DNA of 40,495 nucleotides from Paulinella micropora (Eukaryota > Cercozoa > Imbricatea > Euglyphida). Numbering within the stretch: position 1 is the stretch's first letter; each line of letters starts with the position of its first letter. The position numbers and the translations under genes were made by a program. The notes under the pieces are model-generated. The model was given only the letters and a program-made list of their open reading frames with translations, was not told the origin of the DNA and made no database searches. Location: assembly GCA_009731375.1 (NCBI GenBank), contig BJOX01000371.1, positions 555,838-596,332 of the forward strand. Direction: 5' to 3'. This document shows positions 18,147 through 30,200 of the stretch, one piece after another.

Positions 18147-19585
18147 CCTATCTAATCTACCTATCTACCTACCCACCCACCTACCTACCTACCTACCTAC
18201 CTACCTGCGAGTATAAGACACTCCGCTTTTGGAAAAGGCGAATGCATTTTTCACCTCCTCTGCCAGCTGCAGGTGGCTAGCCAGCCAGTACTACATAACA
18301 TGTTTGATTTATGTATGCAAATGCGAGTGTCGAGGCTTGCTTCCCCNNNNNNNNNNCTCACACACACAGCCGTCTCCAACAAAAGCAACAACAAAAATAA
18401 CAAATCATCATCATCATCATCAATACATACATGAATGTGTCTAGATATCATCATGTATCTATCATCATAAACAGATCATCTATCTATCTATCTATCTTTC
18501 ATCATCTATCTATTAATATATATGTATGTATGTATGTATGCAATCATCTTCATCAACAACAACCACGACATGAACGCACCAAAAAGGTGCTCTTGCCAGC
18601 CCCATGCAAACCCAGCAGCGCGAACTGAAAACGCGGGAAAATACCTCCTACATACATACAAGCAAGAATACCACACGTACATACATACAAGCAAGTATAC
18701 CATTCCTACACACATAAAACCAAGTGTACCACACGTACATAAATATATACATACGTACATATACATACATACATACATACATACATACATACATACATAC
18801 ATACATACGTACGTACATACGTACGAACATACATACATACATACATACATACATACATAACAACGCGAACTGAAAACGCGAGAAAAGGTCTCCTACATAC
18901 ATACATACGTGCAAACAAACATACATACATACATACATACAACATACATACAACATACATACATACATGCATACATACATACATACGTATATACATACAT
19001 ACATACATACACATATCAGCATGAGAGAGGTAGTATGTATGTATGTGCTCGTCGACCGTGTTGATATTATACATACATACACATATATACATACATACGT
19101 AATATACATACATACATTCACGTATACATACATACATACATACATACATACATACATACACATACATACATGCATGCATACATACATAGCATACATACAT
19201 ACATACATACATACATACACATATCTTCATACATACCTACGCTCTTGGTAAGGCACTTGGAGGAGGGGTTGGCAGCCGCTAGAAAAATCAACAGCACACC
19301 AGCCATTAATTCAAATGGAAATGAAAATCAGCGGCATTATGTCGGCTTTTGCGGTTTTTTCCTCAATCTCGGTGCCACTTTGGCCGGGTTCGAATAAAAA
19401 TCAGCGATATTATGTCGGCTTTTGCGGTTTTTTTCCTCAACGTCGGTGCCACTTTGGCCGGGTTCGGAGTCAACGTTACCACCACCACCACCCACCACCA
19501 CAAACAACAACAACAACAAACAACAATCGCAGTCAACAACAATATTTACAATAACATGTGTGATTATGTTAATCTTCTTACACGC

Positions 19586-19625
<40 letters not shown>

Positions 19626-19773
19626 TGACCTAGTTCGTGTAGCTGCTGGAGGGCCTTGCCGTTATCATAGACGGAGCCTATAGGTAGAAAGATAGAAATA
19701 TAGATAGATAGGTAGACAGGTAGGTACGTAGGTAGGTAGGTAGGTAGGTAGATAGATAGATAGATAGACAGAC

Positions 19774-19820
<47 letters not shown>

Positions 19821-20759
19821 CACCCGAGGATGATCCCGCAGCCTCGCCTTTCTTGTTCGAGAAGCTGCTTGCTTCGCTCGTGTTAGCTACAAACCAGTCG
19901 GCTGCTAGAAGCTGCAGCAAAGCTTCTAGCGAGTCTAGCTGGGGCACGTCCACAGGCTGAGCCCTACACACACACACACACACACACTCACAAAGTAAGT
20001 TGGGAGGCGAAGACAGCAAAACTTAACGGTTTTTGCGGTAATTTTCCGGAAACTTGCCGTATTGGAACATTTTCCAAGGTTTTGCAGGGATTCCCTTGGA
20101 ATTTGCCACATTTTAGCCTTTTTTTTTTTTTTTTGGTTTTTGTTTTTTGTTTTTTCGGTTGTGACCTGCTCAAGACGGGACGAACGTGCATGTTCTCAAA
20201 GGCTCGGAAGGTTTGCTGGCGCATGTGTCGGCATTCTGCTACGCAACCCGTGCGTGTGTCGTCTACGAGGGCGGTGAGGTCCTCACATGTGCCGTTGAGC
20301 AACAGGATCCTCGTGGAGTCAGAGTCGACATAGGGCTTAGCGGCCACGTACATTTCCAACGGGTTGCGCAAATGGAAGCGCGCGAGCGTCTCGACCAGCA
20401 GCACGCGGCAACCAAGATGGATCTTCGCTCGGTCGGCCCAGGAAAACTCGCTTGATTCGGTCAAAATCGGCTGCATGGCGAACATGCAGTACGCAGACGA
20501 AGTGGAAGTTGTTGCGTTGGCGCCGCCTTGGGTGAAAGACTGGATCCAGGCCAGGTTCGAGCTTTGGGTCGAGGTGACACAAACACAGCGGCTCATATTG
20601 CTGATTGCTGTGCATGCTAGTAGCAGAACCGCGACGGCAGCGATGAGAACAGCCCAGAACAGGCGCTGTCGTTGTTGTCGCTGTTGTCGTTGTCGTTGTC
20701 GTTGCTGTTGTTGCTGCTGTTGTCGTTGTTGTCCTTGTTGTTTTCGTTGTAGTCGTGAT
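16589..20759 (-). CDS. IFI44-like P-loop GTPase with membrane segments, nine exons, 5' end incomplete
   Basis: Exons on the minus strand: 20759(or above)-20166, 19963-19824, 19677-19630, 19278-19241, 18624-18580, 18266-18205, 18071-18043, 17816-17446, 17097-16589. All are GT-AG and phase-consistent. The first exon has a Gln/Arg-rich stretch, a membrane segment ([19 protein letters not shown]) and about 140 residues of unknown fold. GTPase motifs follow: G1 [10 protein letters not shown]3 DTMGLPG with the IFI44-typical [11 protein letters not shown] after it, and a poorly conserved G4 (VSRATE). The distance from G1 to G3 is close to that of IFI44. The last exon has a triple [11 protein letters not shown] and further hydrophobic residues. 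The start is hidden by gaps; the 3' end is open with a phase-2 donor at 16588. Function unknown beyond nucleotide binding. A GTPase domain lying after one N-terminal membrane segment makes the topology puzzling. Confidence 0.78.
16757..16855 (-). repeat. 33-bp tandem repeat inside the GTPase exon, 3 units
   Basis: Units 16757-16789, 16790-16822 and 16823-16855 differ by only one or two bases. Each encodes [11 protein letters not shown] in frame, tripling a hydrophobic module. Confidence 0.95.
17101..17440. repeat. (GATA)n array with GGTA/GGAT variants in a GTPase-gene intron
   Basis: Fills the intron between the exons at 17097 and 17446. Confidence 0.94.
17828..18040. repeat. (CA)n then (TA)n in a GTPase-gene intron
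   Basis: Dinucleotide arrays fill the intron between the exons at 17816 and 18043. Confidence 0.94.
18079..18202. repeat. (TATC)n and (CTAC)n array in a GTPase-gene intron
   Basis: Fills the intron between the exons at 18071 and 18205. Confidence 0.94.
18347..18356. other. assembly gap, 10 N
   Basis: Run of ten N inside a GTPase-gene intron. Real size unknown. Confidence 0.98.
18640..19236. repeat. CATA arrays and a duplicated exon edge in a GTPase-gene intron
   Basis: (CATA)n with several short interspersed units. Positions 18862-18898 repeat the splice acceptor and first bases of the P-loop exon (gcgaactgaaaacgcg). Confidence 0.9.
19324..19469. repeat. 73-bp tandem duplication in a GTPase-gene intron
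   Basis: Two units starting aaaatcagcg at 19324 and 19397 share ttatgtcggcttttgcggtt and ggtgccactttggccgggtt. Non-coding, function unknown. Simple repeats follow: CCA/CAA at 19480-19545, ATT at 19590-19625 and GATA at 19681-19820. Confidence 0.88.
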
Positions 20760-21489
20760 NNNNNNNNNNCGCTTGTTGTGATTGTGGTTGTTGTGGTTGT
20801 GGTGGTTGTGGTCGTTGTAGCTTCTGTTGTTGTTGTTGTTGTTGTTGTTGTTGCTGTTGTTTTTGTCCTTTCTTCGGCTCCGTTCCTGTTTCTGGCACTG
20901 ATGTTGTTTTTGTTGTTGTTGCTGTTGTTGTTGTTGCTGCTGCTGCTGATGCTGCTGCTGCTGTTGTTTTTGTTGTTTTTGTTGTTGTTGTTGTTGTTGT
21001 TGTTCTTTGCGGGCGCATGGGCTGCTGGCGGTCCTCCTCCTCCTCCTTCTCCTCTTCCTCTTCCTCTTCCTCTTCCTCTTCCTCCTCTTTCTCTTCCTGC
21101 TCCAGCTCCTGCTCCTGCTCCTGCTCCTCTCCTTCTCCTCCTCCTTCTCCTCCTCCTCCTTCTCCTTCTCCTGCTCCTCCTGCTCCTCCTGCTCCTCCTT
21201 CTCCTCCTGCTCCAACTCCTGCTCCTTCTGCTCCTGCTCCCTCCTGCTCCTGCTCCTTTTCCTCCTGCTGCTGCTGCTTCTCCTCCTCCTCCTCCCCCTT
21301 CTCCTCCTCCTCCTCCTCCCCGTCAACACCTGCCCCTCCCCCTCCCTCTCCCCCTCCTCCTTCTCCTTCTCCTGCTCCTGCTCCAACTCCTGCACCTTCT
21401 GCTCCTGCTCCCTCCTGCTCCTGCTGCTGCTGCTGCTTCTCCTCCTCCTCCTCCCCCTCCTCCTCCTCCTTCTCCTCCTCCTCCTCACC
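20640..21489. repeat. low-complexity (GTTGTC)n, (TGT)n and (CTC)n tract
   Basis: GTT/GCT-rich DNA, then CTC/CTG-rich DNA, with a 10-N gap at 20760-20769. On the minus strand the first part can be read as Gln/Arg-rich sequence joined to the membrane segment of the GTPase gene. All frames are open, so the frame further upstream cannot be fixed. Confidence 0.85.
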
Positions 21490-21686
21490 NNNNNNNNNNN
21501 NNNNNNNNNNNNNNNNNNNNNNNNNNNNNNNNNNNNNNNNNNNNNNNNNNNNNNNNNNNNNNNNNNNNNNNNNNNNNNNNNNNNNNNNNNNNNNNNNNNN
21601 NNNNNNNNNNNNNNNNNNNNNNNNNNNNNNNNNNNNNNNNNNNNNNNNNNNNNNNNNNNNNNNNNNNNNNNNNNNNNNNNNNNNNN
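21490..21686. other. assembly gap, 197 N
   Basis: Run of N within a CTC-rich tract. Confidence 0.98.
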
Positions 21687-21824
21687 CTCCTCCTCCTCCT
21701 CCTCCCCATCAACACCTGCCCCTCCCCCTCCCTCTCCCCCTCTTCTCAAAGAGCTTTCTCTGCTTGCGTCATGCCTTTGCCCCATGCTCGAATTGCTGGC
21801 AGGTCGCCTCCCGCCGCCACCCAT
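21687..21824 (-). CDS. possible 5' coding end of the IFI44-like GTPase gene
   Basis: On the minus strand an ATG at 21824 opens a Gly/Arg/Ser-rich frame (MGGGGRRPASNSSMGQRHDA) that leads into Glu-rich sequence and the gap. It could be the amino end of the downstream membrane GTPase, but two gaps separate them and the frames cannot be linked. Confidence 0.25.
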
Positions 21825-21884
21825 ACCGCAGCGGTTGCGAATGTCAGAAGAAAGCCAACAGCCCTGTCATTCAATACATCAGTC

Positions 21885-21898
21885 GATCAATCAACCCG

Positions 21899-21946
<48 letters not shown>

Positions 21947-21970
21947 ATCAATTGATCGATCGATCAATCG

Positions 21971-22016
<46 letters not shown>

Positions 22017-22126
22017 TCAATAAATCAAATCAAATCAATCAATCAATCAATCAATCATTCAATCAATCAATTCAATCAATCAAATCAATCAAATCAATCA
22101 AATCAATCAAATCAATCAATCAATTT

Positions 22127-22159
<33 letters not shown>

Positions 22160-22387
22160 CAATCAAATAAATCAAATAAATCAATAAATCAATAAATCAA
22201 TAAATCAATCAATCAATCAATTCAATCAATTCAATCAATTCAATCAATTCAATCAATTCAATCATCAATCAAATAAATCAAATCAAATCAATCAAATCAA
22301 ATCAATCAATCAATCAATCAAGCAATCAAGCAATCAATCAATTCAATCAATCAATTCAATCAATCAAATAAATCAAATAAATCAATT

Positions 22388-22422
<35 letters not shown>

Positions 22423-22477
22423 TCAACCAAATCAGTCAATAAATCACTCAAATCAATCAAATCAATCAAATCAATCA

Positions 22478-22512
<35 letters not shown>

Positions 22513-22590
22513 TCAATCAATCAATCATCAATCAAATAAATAAAATAAATAAATAAATAAATCAATCAATCAATCAATCAATCAGTGATT
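21885..22590. repeat. (TCAA)n array
   Basis: About 700 bp of TCAA/ATCA units with AAATCA and ATTCA variants. Non-coding. Confidence 0.95.
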
Positions 22591-22620
22591 CTGGTCTGGT
22601 CTGGTCTGGTCTGGTCTGGT
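22591..22620. repeat. (CTGGT)n pentanucleotide array
   Basis: Short CTGGT array just before the exon-like block at 22633. Confidence 0.9.
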
Positions 22621-22632
22621 TCTTTTATGTAG

Positions 22633-22760
22633 AAAAACATTCTCAAGGATGCCGCAAAAAATATCGAATCTAAACTAGACATTCATCAAGGTGGAATGCG
22701 TCTTTGGGCAGTATTCAATTATATATTACTAATCTTGAAAATATATGAGCAGCATTAAAG
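22633..22760 (+). CDS. orphan exon-like block
   Basis: After an acceptor-like ttcttttatgtag, the plus strand reads KNILKDAAKNIESKLDIHQ, with a possible donor (gtggaa) after it. If unspliced it runs on to a TAA at about 22758. It looks like an amphipathic helix and stands out from the surrounding simple repeats. No family recognised and no partner exons found. Confidence 0.3.
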
Positions 22761-22794
22761 GTCTTGGATTTCGGACCGCCAGTCATTCAGTCAT

Positions 22795-22831
22795 TTAGTC
22801 AGTCAGTCAGTCAGTCAGTCAGTCAATCAAC

Positions 22832-22873
<42 letters not shown>

Positions 22874-23100
22874 ATCGATCAATCAATGGATCAATGAATG
22901 GATCAATCAATCAACCCATCAATCAATCCATCCATCCATCCATCCATCCATCCATCCATCCATCCATCCATCCATCCATCAATCAATCAATCAATTAATC
23001 AATCAATCCATCAATCAATCAATCAATCAATCAATCAAACATCCAGCCAGCCAGCCAACCAACCAACCAACCAACCAATCAATCAATCAATCTCCTCTCC
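22795..23100. repeat. (TCAG)n, (TCAA)n and (TCCA)n arrays
   Basis: Successive tetranucleotide arrays, then CCAG/CCAA units. Confidence 0.95.
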
Positions 23101-23306
23101 CATCGTCTCGTCTCGTCTCGTCTCCTCTCCTCTCCTCTCTTTGCATGTCAAAACAACTCTCAACGTGTCACAGATACAATCGGTGCAACTGATTTTTCCC
23201 CACTGAACAGCTTGTTCTGCCTGCTGCACCTGCAGCTTGCGTTTCTCAGCCAGCTTTTGCACATACGCCTTCCGCGCCGTGGCAAGGGTTGCATACAACT
23301 GATTAC
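23083..23306 (-). CDS. 3' exon of the giant GTPase/SecA-like gene
   Basis: On the minus strand a strong acceptor (cacaagatagtt pairing region, cttgtgttgcag) is followed by NQLYATLATARKAYVQKLAE and more charged helical sequence, open to a TGA at 23083. Its phase fits the donor at 24287 that ends the main exon, so translation would pass smoothly from ALQIQQA into this block. The last 20 codons are GGAGA-rich and may instead be removed by a further splice. Confidence 0.6.
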
Positions 23307-23429
23307 CTGCAACACAAGATAGTTTCTCTCTCACTCTCTCTCTCTCTCTCTCTAGGCCAGGTAAGGTAAGGCTAGGCTTAGGATAGGTCAGGTTAGGCAA
23401 GGTTGGGTTTAGGATTTAATTTGAGGTAG

Positions 23430-23503
23430 GTAGGTAGGTAGGTAAGTGGATAGATAGATAGATAGACAGACAGATAGATAGATTTATGTACCTATCTAAT
23501 CTA

Positions 23504-23579
<76 letters not shown>

Positions 23580-23641
23580 CATCCCATCCCTATCCATCCC
23601 TATCCATCTATCCATCTATCCATCTATCCATCTATCCATCC

Positions 23642-23713
<72 letters not shown>
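23430..23713. repeat. GATA and TATC arrays
   Basis: A short (GGTA/GATA)n, then (TATC)n with CATC variants. Forms the 5' flank of dispersed-repeat copy 4. Confidence 0.93.
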
Positions 23714-23715
<2 letters not shown>

Positions 23716-24180
23716 GAAATGGGTGCCATCTGTCGACAGACAGAGAATTAGGGGATGGTGTGGGTGTGCTGGGCCCGTGGTGGGGTACCTTATGTGTGTC
23801 TAGCCATACGCCTATAAGTCACATGCCGAAATAGCGACGGGAAGCACAATCATGTTCCCTCAGGGTGCCCTTTCTCGCTTGTTGAGCCCGGAATAAAACC
23901 CACAGTGCTCTGCCGGTTTATGCTAGTCGATGTCACAGTCTCGAAACTCCATCTGCTTACTGGGCCCTCTGTAATGGAGGTGGGAGCTCGTTCTGCAAGG
24001 GGCGCTTATGGAACGAGCCCTGGCCCCGCCTGGTACTAGGGAGCTTTGGTATTGCCTGTATCAGTCCCTTCCGTGCAAACATCACGGCTTAGCTGGGCAT
24101 CGGGTTAATACTTTACCCACAGACTTCCTTGGTTGACGAAATCAGAAGCTCCTTTTTTCTGTGACATTAGTCGATGTCTC
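23714..24180 (+). repeat. TATC-bounded dispersed repeat, copy 4
   Basis: Short subfamily, complete at both ends relative to copy 2 (tttgaaatgggtgccatctg to cgatgtctcatc). It lies in the intron between the last two exons of the giant GTPase gene. TATC/CTAC arrays follow to 24279. Confidence 0.86.
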
Positions 24181-24216
24181 ATCTGTCTATCTATCTATCT
24201 ATCTTATCTATCTATC

Positions 24217-24251
<35 letters not shown>

Positions 24252-24287
24252 CCTACCTACCTACCTACCTACCTATCTATATCGGAC

Positions 24288-27200
24288 CTGCCTGTTGTAT
24301 TTGCAATGCGGTGAGCTCCAAAGCTTTCAGATCCTCAACACACAAGATTAGCTGATACGAGCCACTTGCTGTCTGTCGCGCCGTGCGTCCCTTGATTTGC
24401 CTCTCTTCGCTTAGGTCCATGCTAAAGAAGGCTTGGATCACGTGCACGCCACCAGCGTCCTCCACTTCCCTGCTGTTGCACTTGAAGTCGATGCCACGGC
24501 CCAGGACGGCGGGTAAGCACGTCACTTGCCCGGGCTTCACGGCGCAGCGCAGGGCGTGTGGGAAGTTGTACGTGTCCTCCCGTAGTGAGCGGATCTCTGG
24601 GATGCGTTTTCCATACTCCGAGTCCATGAAATCCTCCAGCGCTTTGTCGGAGTGGAAGAAGATTAGGACGGGCCGAGCCGCTTCACGGCGTTTGTTGGCG
24701 TCCAGAGCCAACATTTCGAAGAAGTGGGTGCGATCGGGAAGGCAGACCACATCCTTTTGTTCATCGAACTTGAACTTGTCGTTCGGGTAGATTTTGGCCA
24801 TGAGGTCGTTGGTTTTCTTGATGACGGCGGCCTGGAACTCTGGGTAGCTACCGCTAGATACCAGCTCTTCTCCTACCTCGTCCAGGGATAAGGTCTCTGC
24901 CAGTTCGAAGAAGCTGACCTTGCTGTGGTACCGTTTGAGACAGTTTCGGACTTGCTCGTCGGTGTGCGCCTGCACCTCCTTTTGACTAATCTCGTGAGTG
25001 TTCTTGATCACGTTCACGATGAAGATAGCGAGCTCGTTAAGCCCATTATCCTGCTGCGCGTAGAACGCTTGAAACTGCTGATCGATGTCTGCGGTGATGT
25101 GCTTGATCAGGCTGTCAACGGGCATGTCGCCGAAGAGTGCACTGAATTCTTTGATGGCAGTTTCGAGCTGGCGTAAGTCCTCCCAAATTGGCTCCAGTGC
25201 CTTGAAATTCTTTTGCTTGCACAGCTGCAGCGCCACTTGCCCGCTCTTGTCAAGCTTCTCGCGGATCGGCCGCACTAGCTGGTCGCGCGCCTGCTTCGCC
25301 GCGTTTACCACAATCGGGTGACGGGACTCACGGGCCAATGTCCGTGTGAACAGCTCCTCCAAATTGCGCAGCAGGATTTGCAGCGCGCTGTACACGTGCA
25401 GCTTCTCTTCCTCCACTTCTGCGTCGTCTGCTTCCACCATCTGGCGAGGACTCAGCTTGGTATTCCGACCAGTTCTGAGGCCCTCTTTCGCTTCCTCCAC
25501 GGCCTGGTTTAAGCGCAGCTGGAGCTCCTCCTCACACTTGGCATAGGACAAGTGGGAACTGCCAACTCTGAGCACCCCAGCCTCGCTCTGGATCGTGTCC
25601 AAACAGCCCCAGAATTGCTTGGCATCCACCCCCGCCCTGAGGAAGTCAAGCCCCTTAAGGAACCTTGCCGCCTTCTTCAAGCCATCTTCCTGCTCCACCA
25701 ACGTGTTTGTGAGTTCCTCATACTTCTGTTTGAGCTTCGCCCCCTCCTCCGAACCCTCCCCGACCAAACGAGCGGGCGACTTAAACACTTGATCCAGGTA
25801 TTGCATAGCGGCCAGCGAGGTCGGCCAGTCTTTGCACTCACGCGCTTTTCCCACCTTATCCAGTTGCTCTTTCACCGCCTCCAGCAAATCTTGACGGAGC
25901 TCACGAACCTCCGCCGCTAGCTTTTTCGACAAATCCTTCAAGTTCCCTTCTTGTAGCCGTAGCACGTAGGCGTCAAAAAGCGCAAGTGCTTTCGCTGTTT
26001 TCTGTTGAGCGGTGTTGGTCCAGGTTGCGCTTTTCATGTAGTCTCTTACTGTGCGCGCCAGGGAGCCGAAGTAATCCTTGATCGTTTTCTGTTCCTGAAG
26101 AAAGGCCCTCAAGTCGCCGTCGTAACGCAGACGATGCAGCCTTTCGCAGACCTTGGCCACGTTCTCCGCGGTGAGCTCCTCTGGTTGGTTGACAAGTGCA
26201 ATGACATTCTCCTCCAGTTCGGTAAAGCGCTTGTTGTGTAGGCTGGACAGGAGCTTGCAAGTCATCAGGGATCTGGCCACCGCAATCTGCCTCAGGGCGG
26301 TAGAAATGTCAGAATCCCCCACCGCCTTCTTCACCGCTGCCTGACATTTCTGCCACTCCATCTTCAATAGCCCTTTCACTGCTCCATGCAGGTCCACGAA
26401 TTCCGACCCGGACAGATCCACCTCGTTGTGGGCCAGTTCGATTTGAGCTTCCTGGCTGTTCTTCAAAATGGTGTCCACAAAGCTTAGATCGCTCGACAGG
26501 TTCAGATTGTCAACAGCCCCCGCGGTGACACCCAGGCTCGGCTCCCCAGGCTCACCCTCGCCCTCCTGCCTTTTGCCCTCCGACAAGGAAGGGCCGAGCA
26601 ATCTCTGAATCAAAGGAATCGTCTTGTCCCTCAGTTGTCGGAAATGCTTCCTGTCTATTTTAGCGAGCCAGTCCGTGAAGTGTCGCCCAGAAGCGATCGC
26701 GGTGGTGGGTGCGATCGGCCTTGGCTCATGCACAGGCGCTACTTTAGCCTTGTTCGTGCGCTCATGCACATAAACTGCTTTCGCGTCGAACGCAGGCGTT
26801 GCTTGGGCCTTGTTGGTGCCCTTCTTCTCGTTCCTTCTCATGTCCTCCTTCTGGGCGCCCCGTTTAATGTCCCCCGGATGGACGGGGCGGTCCTGTCGGC
26901 TGGGCACTGCACGGTCCGCCGCTGCTGCTGGAATGGGTTGGGAGTTCACAGTCGGCTGGGGCCAGAGCTCATGCCACACGTCATCGAACTTCTTGAACCT
27001 TTCCAGCTGGCCAAAGACATGCACCGCTTTGGTGTATTCGAACATGCCCATGAATTTGGATAGCTTGGCTTCTCTGGCGCGGAAGCGGTCATCGATTCTC
27101 TTGGCGATGTTGGCAAGCTCAGCGGCCAGCTGGAACCCCTCGAGCACATCGTTCAGCACCATGGCAGACTGGCACATGGTTAGGATGTTGAAGGCTGAAT

Positions 27201-30200
27201 TCAGCAACTGATCATCTTGATTCTCATCCTCTTGGCGAGACCAGAAGAACCGCGGTGGCGACAACTTGTCTAAGTTGATTCTGTCTCGCAGGTAGGTGCA
27301 GACGATAGCATTGTACTTCAGAAACAAGGTCTGGTCCGCTGCGTCCTTGAATGGCTTCACAATCGCAAGTATCTTGCTGAACTGGTTGCAGTTGAGGTAC
27401 TCGTTCATGTGTTGGTCCAAGTTATTCTTGCGTGCAGCGTGGTCCACCTTCAGTTTCTCCAGCTGCTTGGCCAATCCGCCCTTGCCAAATGCTGCATCAA
27501 GCGGCTTAGCGCCTTCCAGCCTCTCGATGATCGCTTCGCAGGCCGGATAGTTGGGAACGTTGAGGTGCCTGACCGCCGTGTTCAAGAGCTGTTCTAGCAG
27601 CTTCTCAAGCTGCTGCTGGAGGTTCTGCGTGGCCTTCTTGGCAGGGGCAGCGAACTCCGTTTCATACCTTTCGAACAGAAAGAAGCTCGCAAGCTCTTCC
27701 ATCCCATCTTTCACCGTCGCAAAGTCGCAGCCAGCAAGCTTAGCTGAGAGATCCTGTTCAGCCTTGCCAAGGAAGTCCTTGATATGCTGCGTGAGGCCTT
27801 CTCGAGAACGGTGCAGCTGCGCCCGTAGCTCATCCACAGGCTTGTTCACGCTCTCACTCAGTTTGCTCAGCCCGCCTTGCACAATCCCGAAGTACTGCCT
27901 CTGTGTCACGTAGATGTAGAACAAGGCCTCGCCGTGCGACGCGCTAGGCAGCACCGCAGCCTTGGCGTCCATCTCGCGCTGCACCCTCATCAGGATTTCC
28001 CGGCGGTATGTCTCCTGCTTGCTCGCCTCCTCCTGAGGTTCTCCCGCTTTTCCATTCAATTCGCCTGCATAAGGCTTCCCCACGCTCGACACAGCAACTC
28101 CAGGAGATGCCTCCCCGTCTTCTTGCAGGCATGCCGCGGCATCCTCGTGGAGATACGCAATGACGGCCTTCTTGACATGCGCCTTGTTTTCCCATACGCG
28201 CTGTAGGCGGTTGATTTGATCTTCCCAAGCCTTCCAGAGGCTTGTAATCTCCGCCTGCACTGCTTTTAACGCATGGGGCTTGTGCAGGACAAGCTTGAAG
28301 ACAGGCTGTCGACGGAGCAGGCGCGACAAAACCGTTGACGCGTGGAAGTAGTGAACCAAACCCAGCCACTGCAGAATTTCACGCACCACCACTTGAATAT
28401 CCTCGCGGCAGCGCCTTCGCATCTCTTTCGCGAAGTGGGTATAATCGGCTGGCAGCTCCGTGCGCAGGTGAGGATTGCCAGAGGCATCCGCAGGCACGCG
28501 CAAGGGTCTGAGCTCTTTGGCTGCAGACATCAGCTGACTCAGGCATCTAGCAAGGAATTCATGGTCCTGGAGCGTCGGGTAGGATGCCCGATCCCAGCGC
28601 TGTTGGGCCTCCTGGGCCACTCGGCGTAAAGCGGCATCCATGTCCACCAACAACTCGCTGCATTCGCTACGGACTTTCTGGACGTGCTCGAAGCTACAGC
28701 AACAGATTACAGCCACTGCACGCAGGGACCCGCCCAGTCCCGCGAACTCATCCACTTGGAAGTCCTTGTGATCAGCATCGTCGCTGGTCTCGGGGCCTTG
28801 TTGCGCTGTCATTGATTGCTGGCCGCCCACCCCAAAGAGGCGCTGCCGCAATTGCACGAGCTGCTGCGAGCCTGTCTCGCCCAGATCATGTAGTGCTAGG
28901 TTGAGCTGTATGATTTGCGCTTCCACATGCACTTCCATGTTGGCGTTCTGATATAGCTGCGACAAGATGAACACGTCGTGCACCAGCCGTGCCGCCGGTT
29001 CCTTCTCTAAGCGCGCAGCGAGCTTCTTGTCGAGCACGCGCCTGGCGCAGGCCTCCAGCAGCTTACACAAGCGGTCAGTGCACTGCCCATACCAGCCCAT
29101 GGCCTCGGCAAACGAGACCTGCGTTGTAGGGTGCTGTACGGTGGCTGCCCTGTGTGCTTCCATCACCGCTAATTGCTTCAAGTCCGCCAGCGCCGCTTCC
29201 AGCACGTCGACGGTCTGGCCTTCGGGGAAAGCGGGCTTGAACCCGAGATGGACCATGGCCTCGGGACTCTTGAAGCCAGCAGGGAAAGGCTCGTTCGTCA
29301 AGCCTTCTTTGGCGATGGCAAAGTCTTGGGCCTCCAGTGTCCCGATGACCCGCTTGGCTGTTTCAAACCGGACTTGAAGGCGTTCCAGGAGGCAGCGCAG
29401 GGAGTTGTAGTAATCCTCCGCCACGCCTTTCCGCAGGAAGTCTTGAAGGTGCTGGTGCACATGCCGCATGCAATCCAAGCTGCCCGCCACAGTGGCGACG
29501 GGCTGTTTGCCGTCTTTGGCCGCCTCTCCCAGTTCCAGCATGTGATCCTCCAGATCCTTCTTCGCGTTCTCAAAGGCGCCCCGCCGATCCCCCGTGACGT
29601 GCTTTGAGAGACAGCCCATGGCTTTCAAGGCAAGCAGATGTTTGGCCACTTGGTAGTTCTGTTTGGCCAGGCTGCTACGCAAGCTTTTTAGCTGGTTATC
29701 GAACGCTGCTTCCACTTTTCCTGTGATCTCCTTGTACTTATCTTCCAGGAGGGAGAGGCCTGTGCCCTCCATCAGCCCGCGCAGCACATCCAACTTCTTC
29801 TCTAGCTCCTGGAACTCGTCGTTTTCAAGGTGGTCTTGACTTTCGAACAAGAGGTTGCCGCATTGGTTCGACAGCACCGTCTTGTTCTCTTGTGAAATTG
29901 GAATCGTCTGCACCAGCTTGTTTCTGGGGATGGGTTCCTTCTGCAGCAGTAGCTTCAGGTAGTGGGCGGGCTGGGTGGGCGGGTAGGGGAAAAGGATGCA
30001 ATCCTCCTTGATTCGTTCGGCAACCTCCAGCAGCTTTTCGATCAGGTACTTGAGATCCGCCGCCTCCTCCTCACTGATGGGCAGTGTCTTATAATTTAGC
30101 GTCGTCGCCACTTCCTTCAGCACGTGGAGCATATTGCGAACTGCCTGTGCCTTGTCGTCCTCTGTCAAATGCGTGAAGAAGATTGTCAGGTAGTCCGGGT

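Noticed and set aside
20337-22187. Very long ORFs on both strands across 20337-22187
   Set aside because: Their middle is (CTC)n and gap sequence. Only the minus-strand membrane segment and downstream part (below about 20760) are supported, by splice and phase matches.
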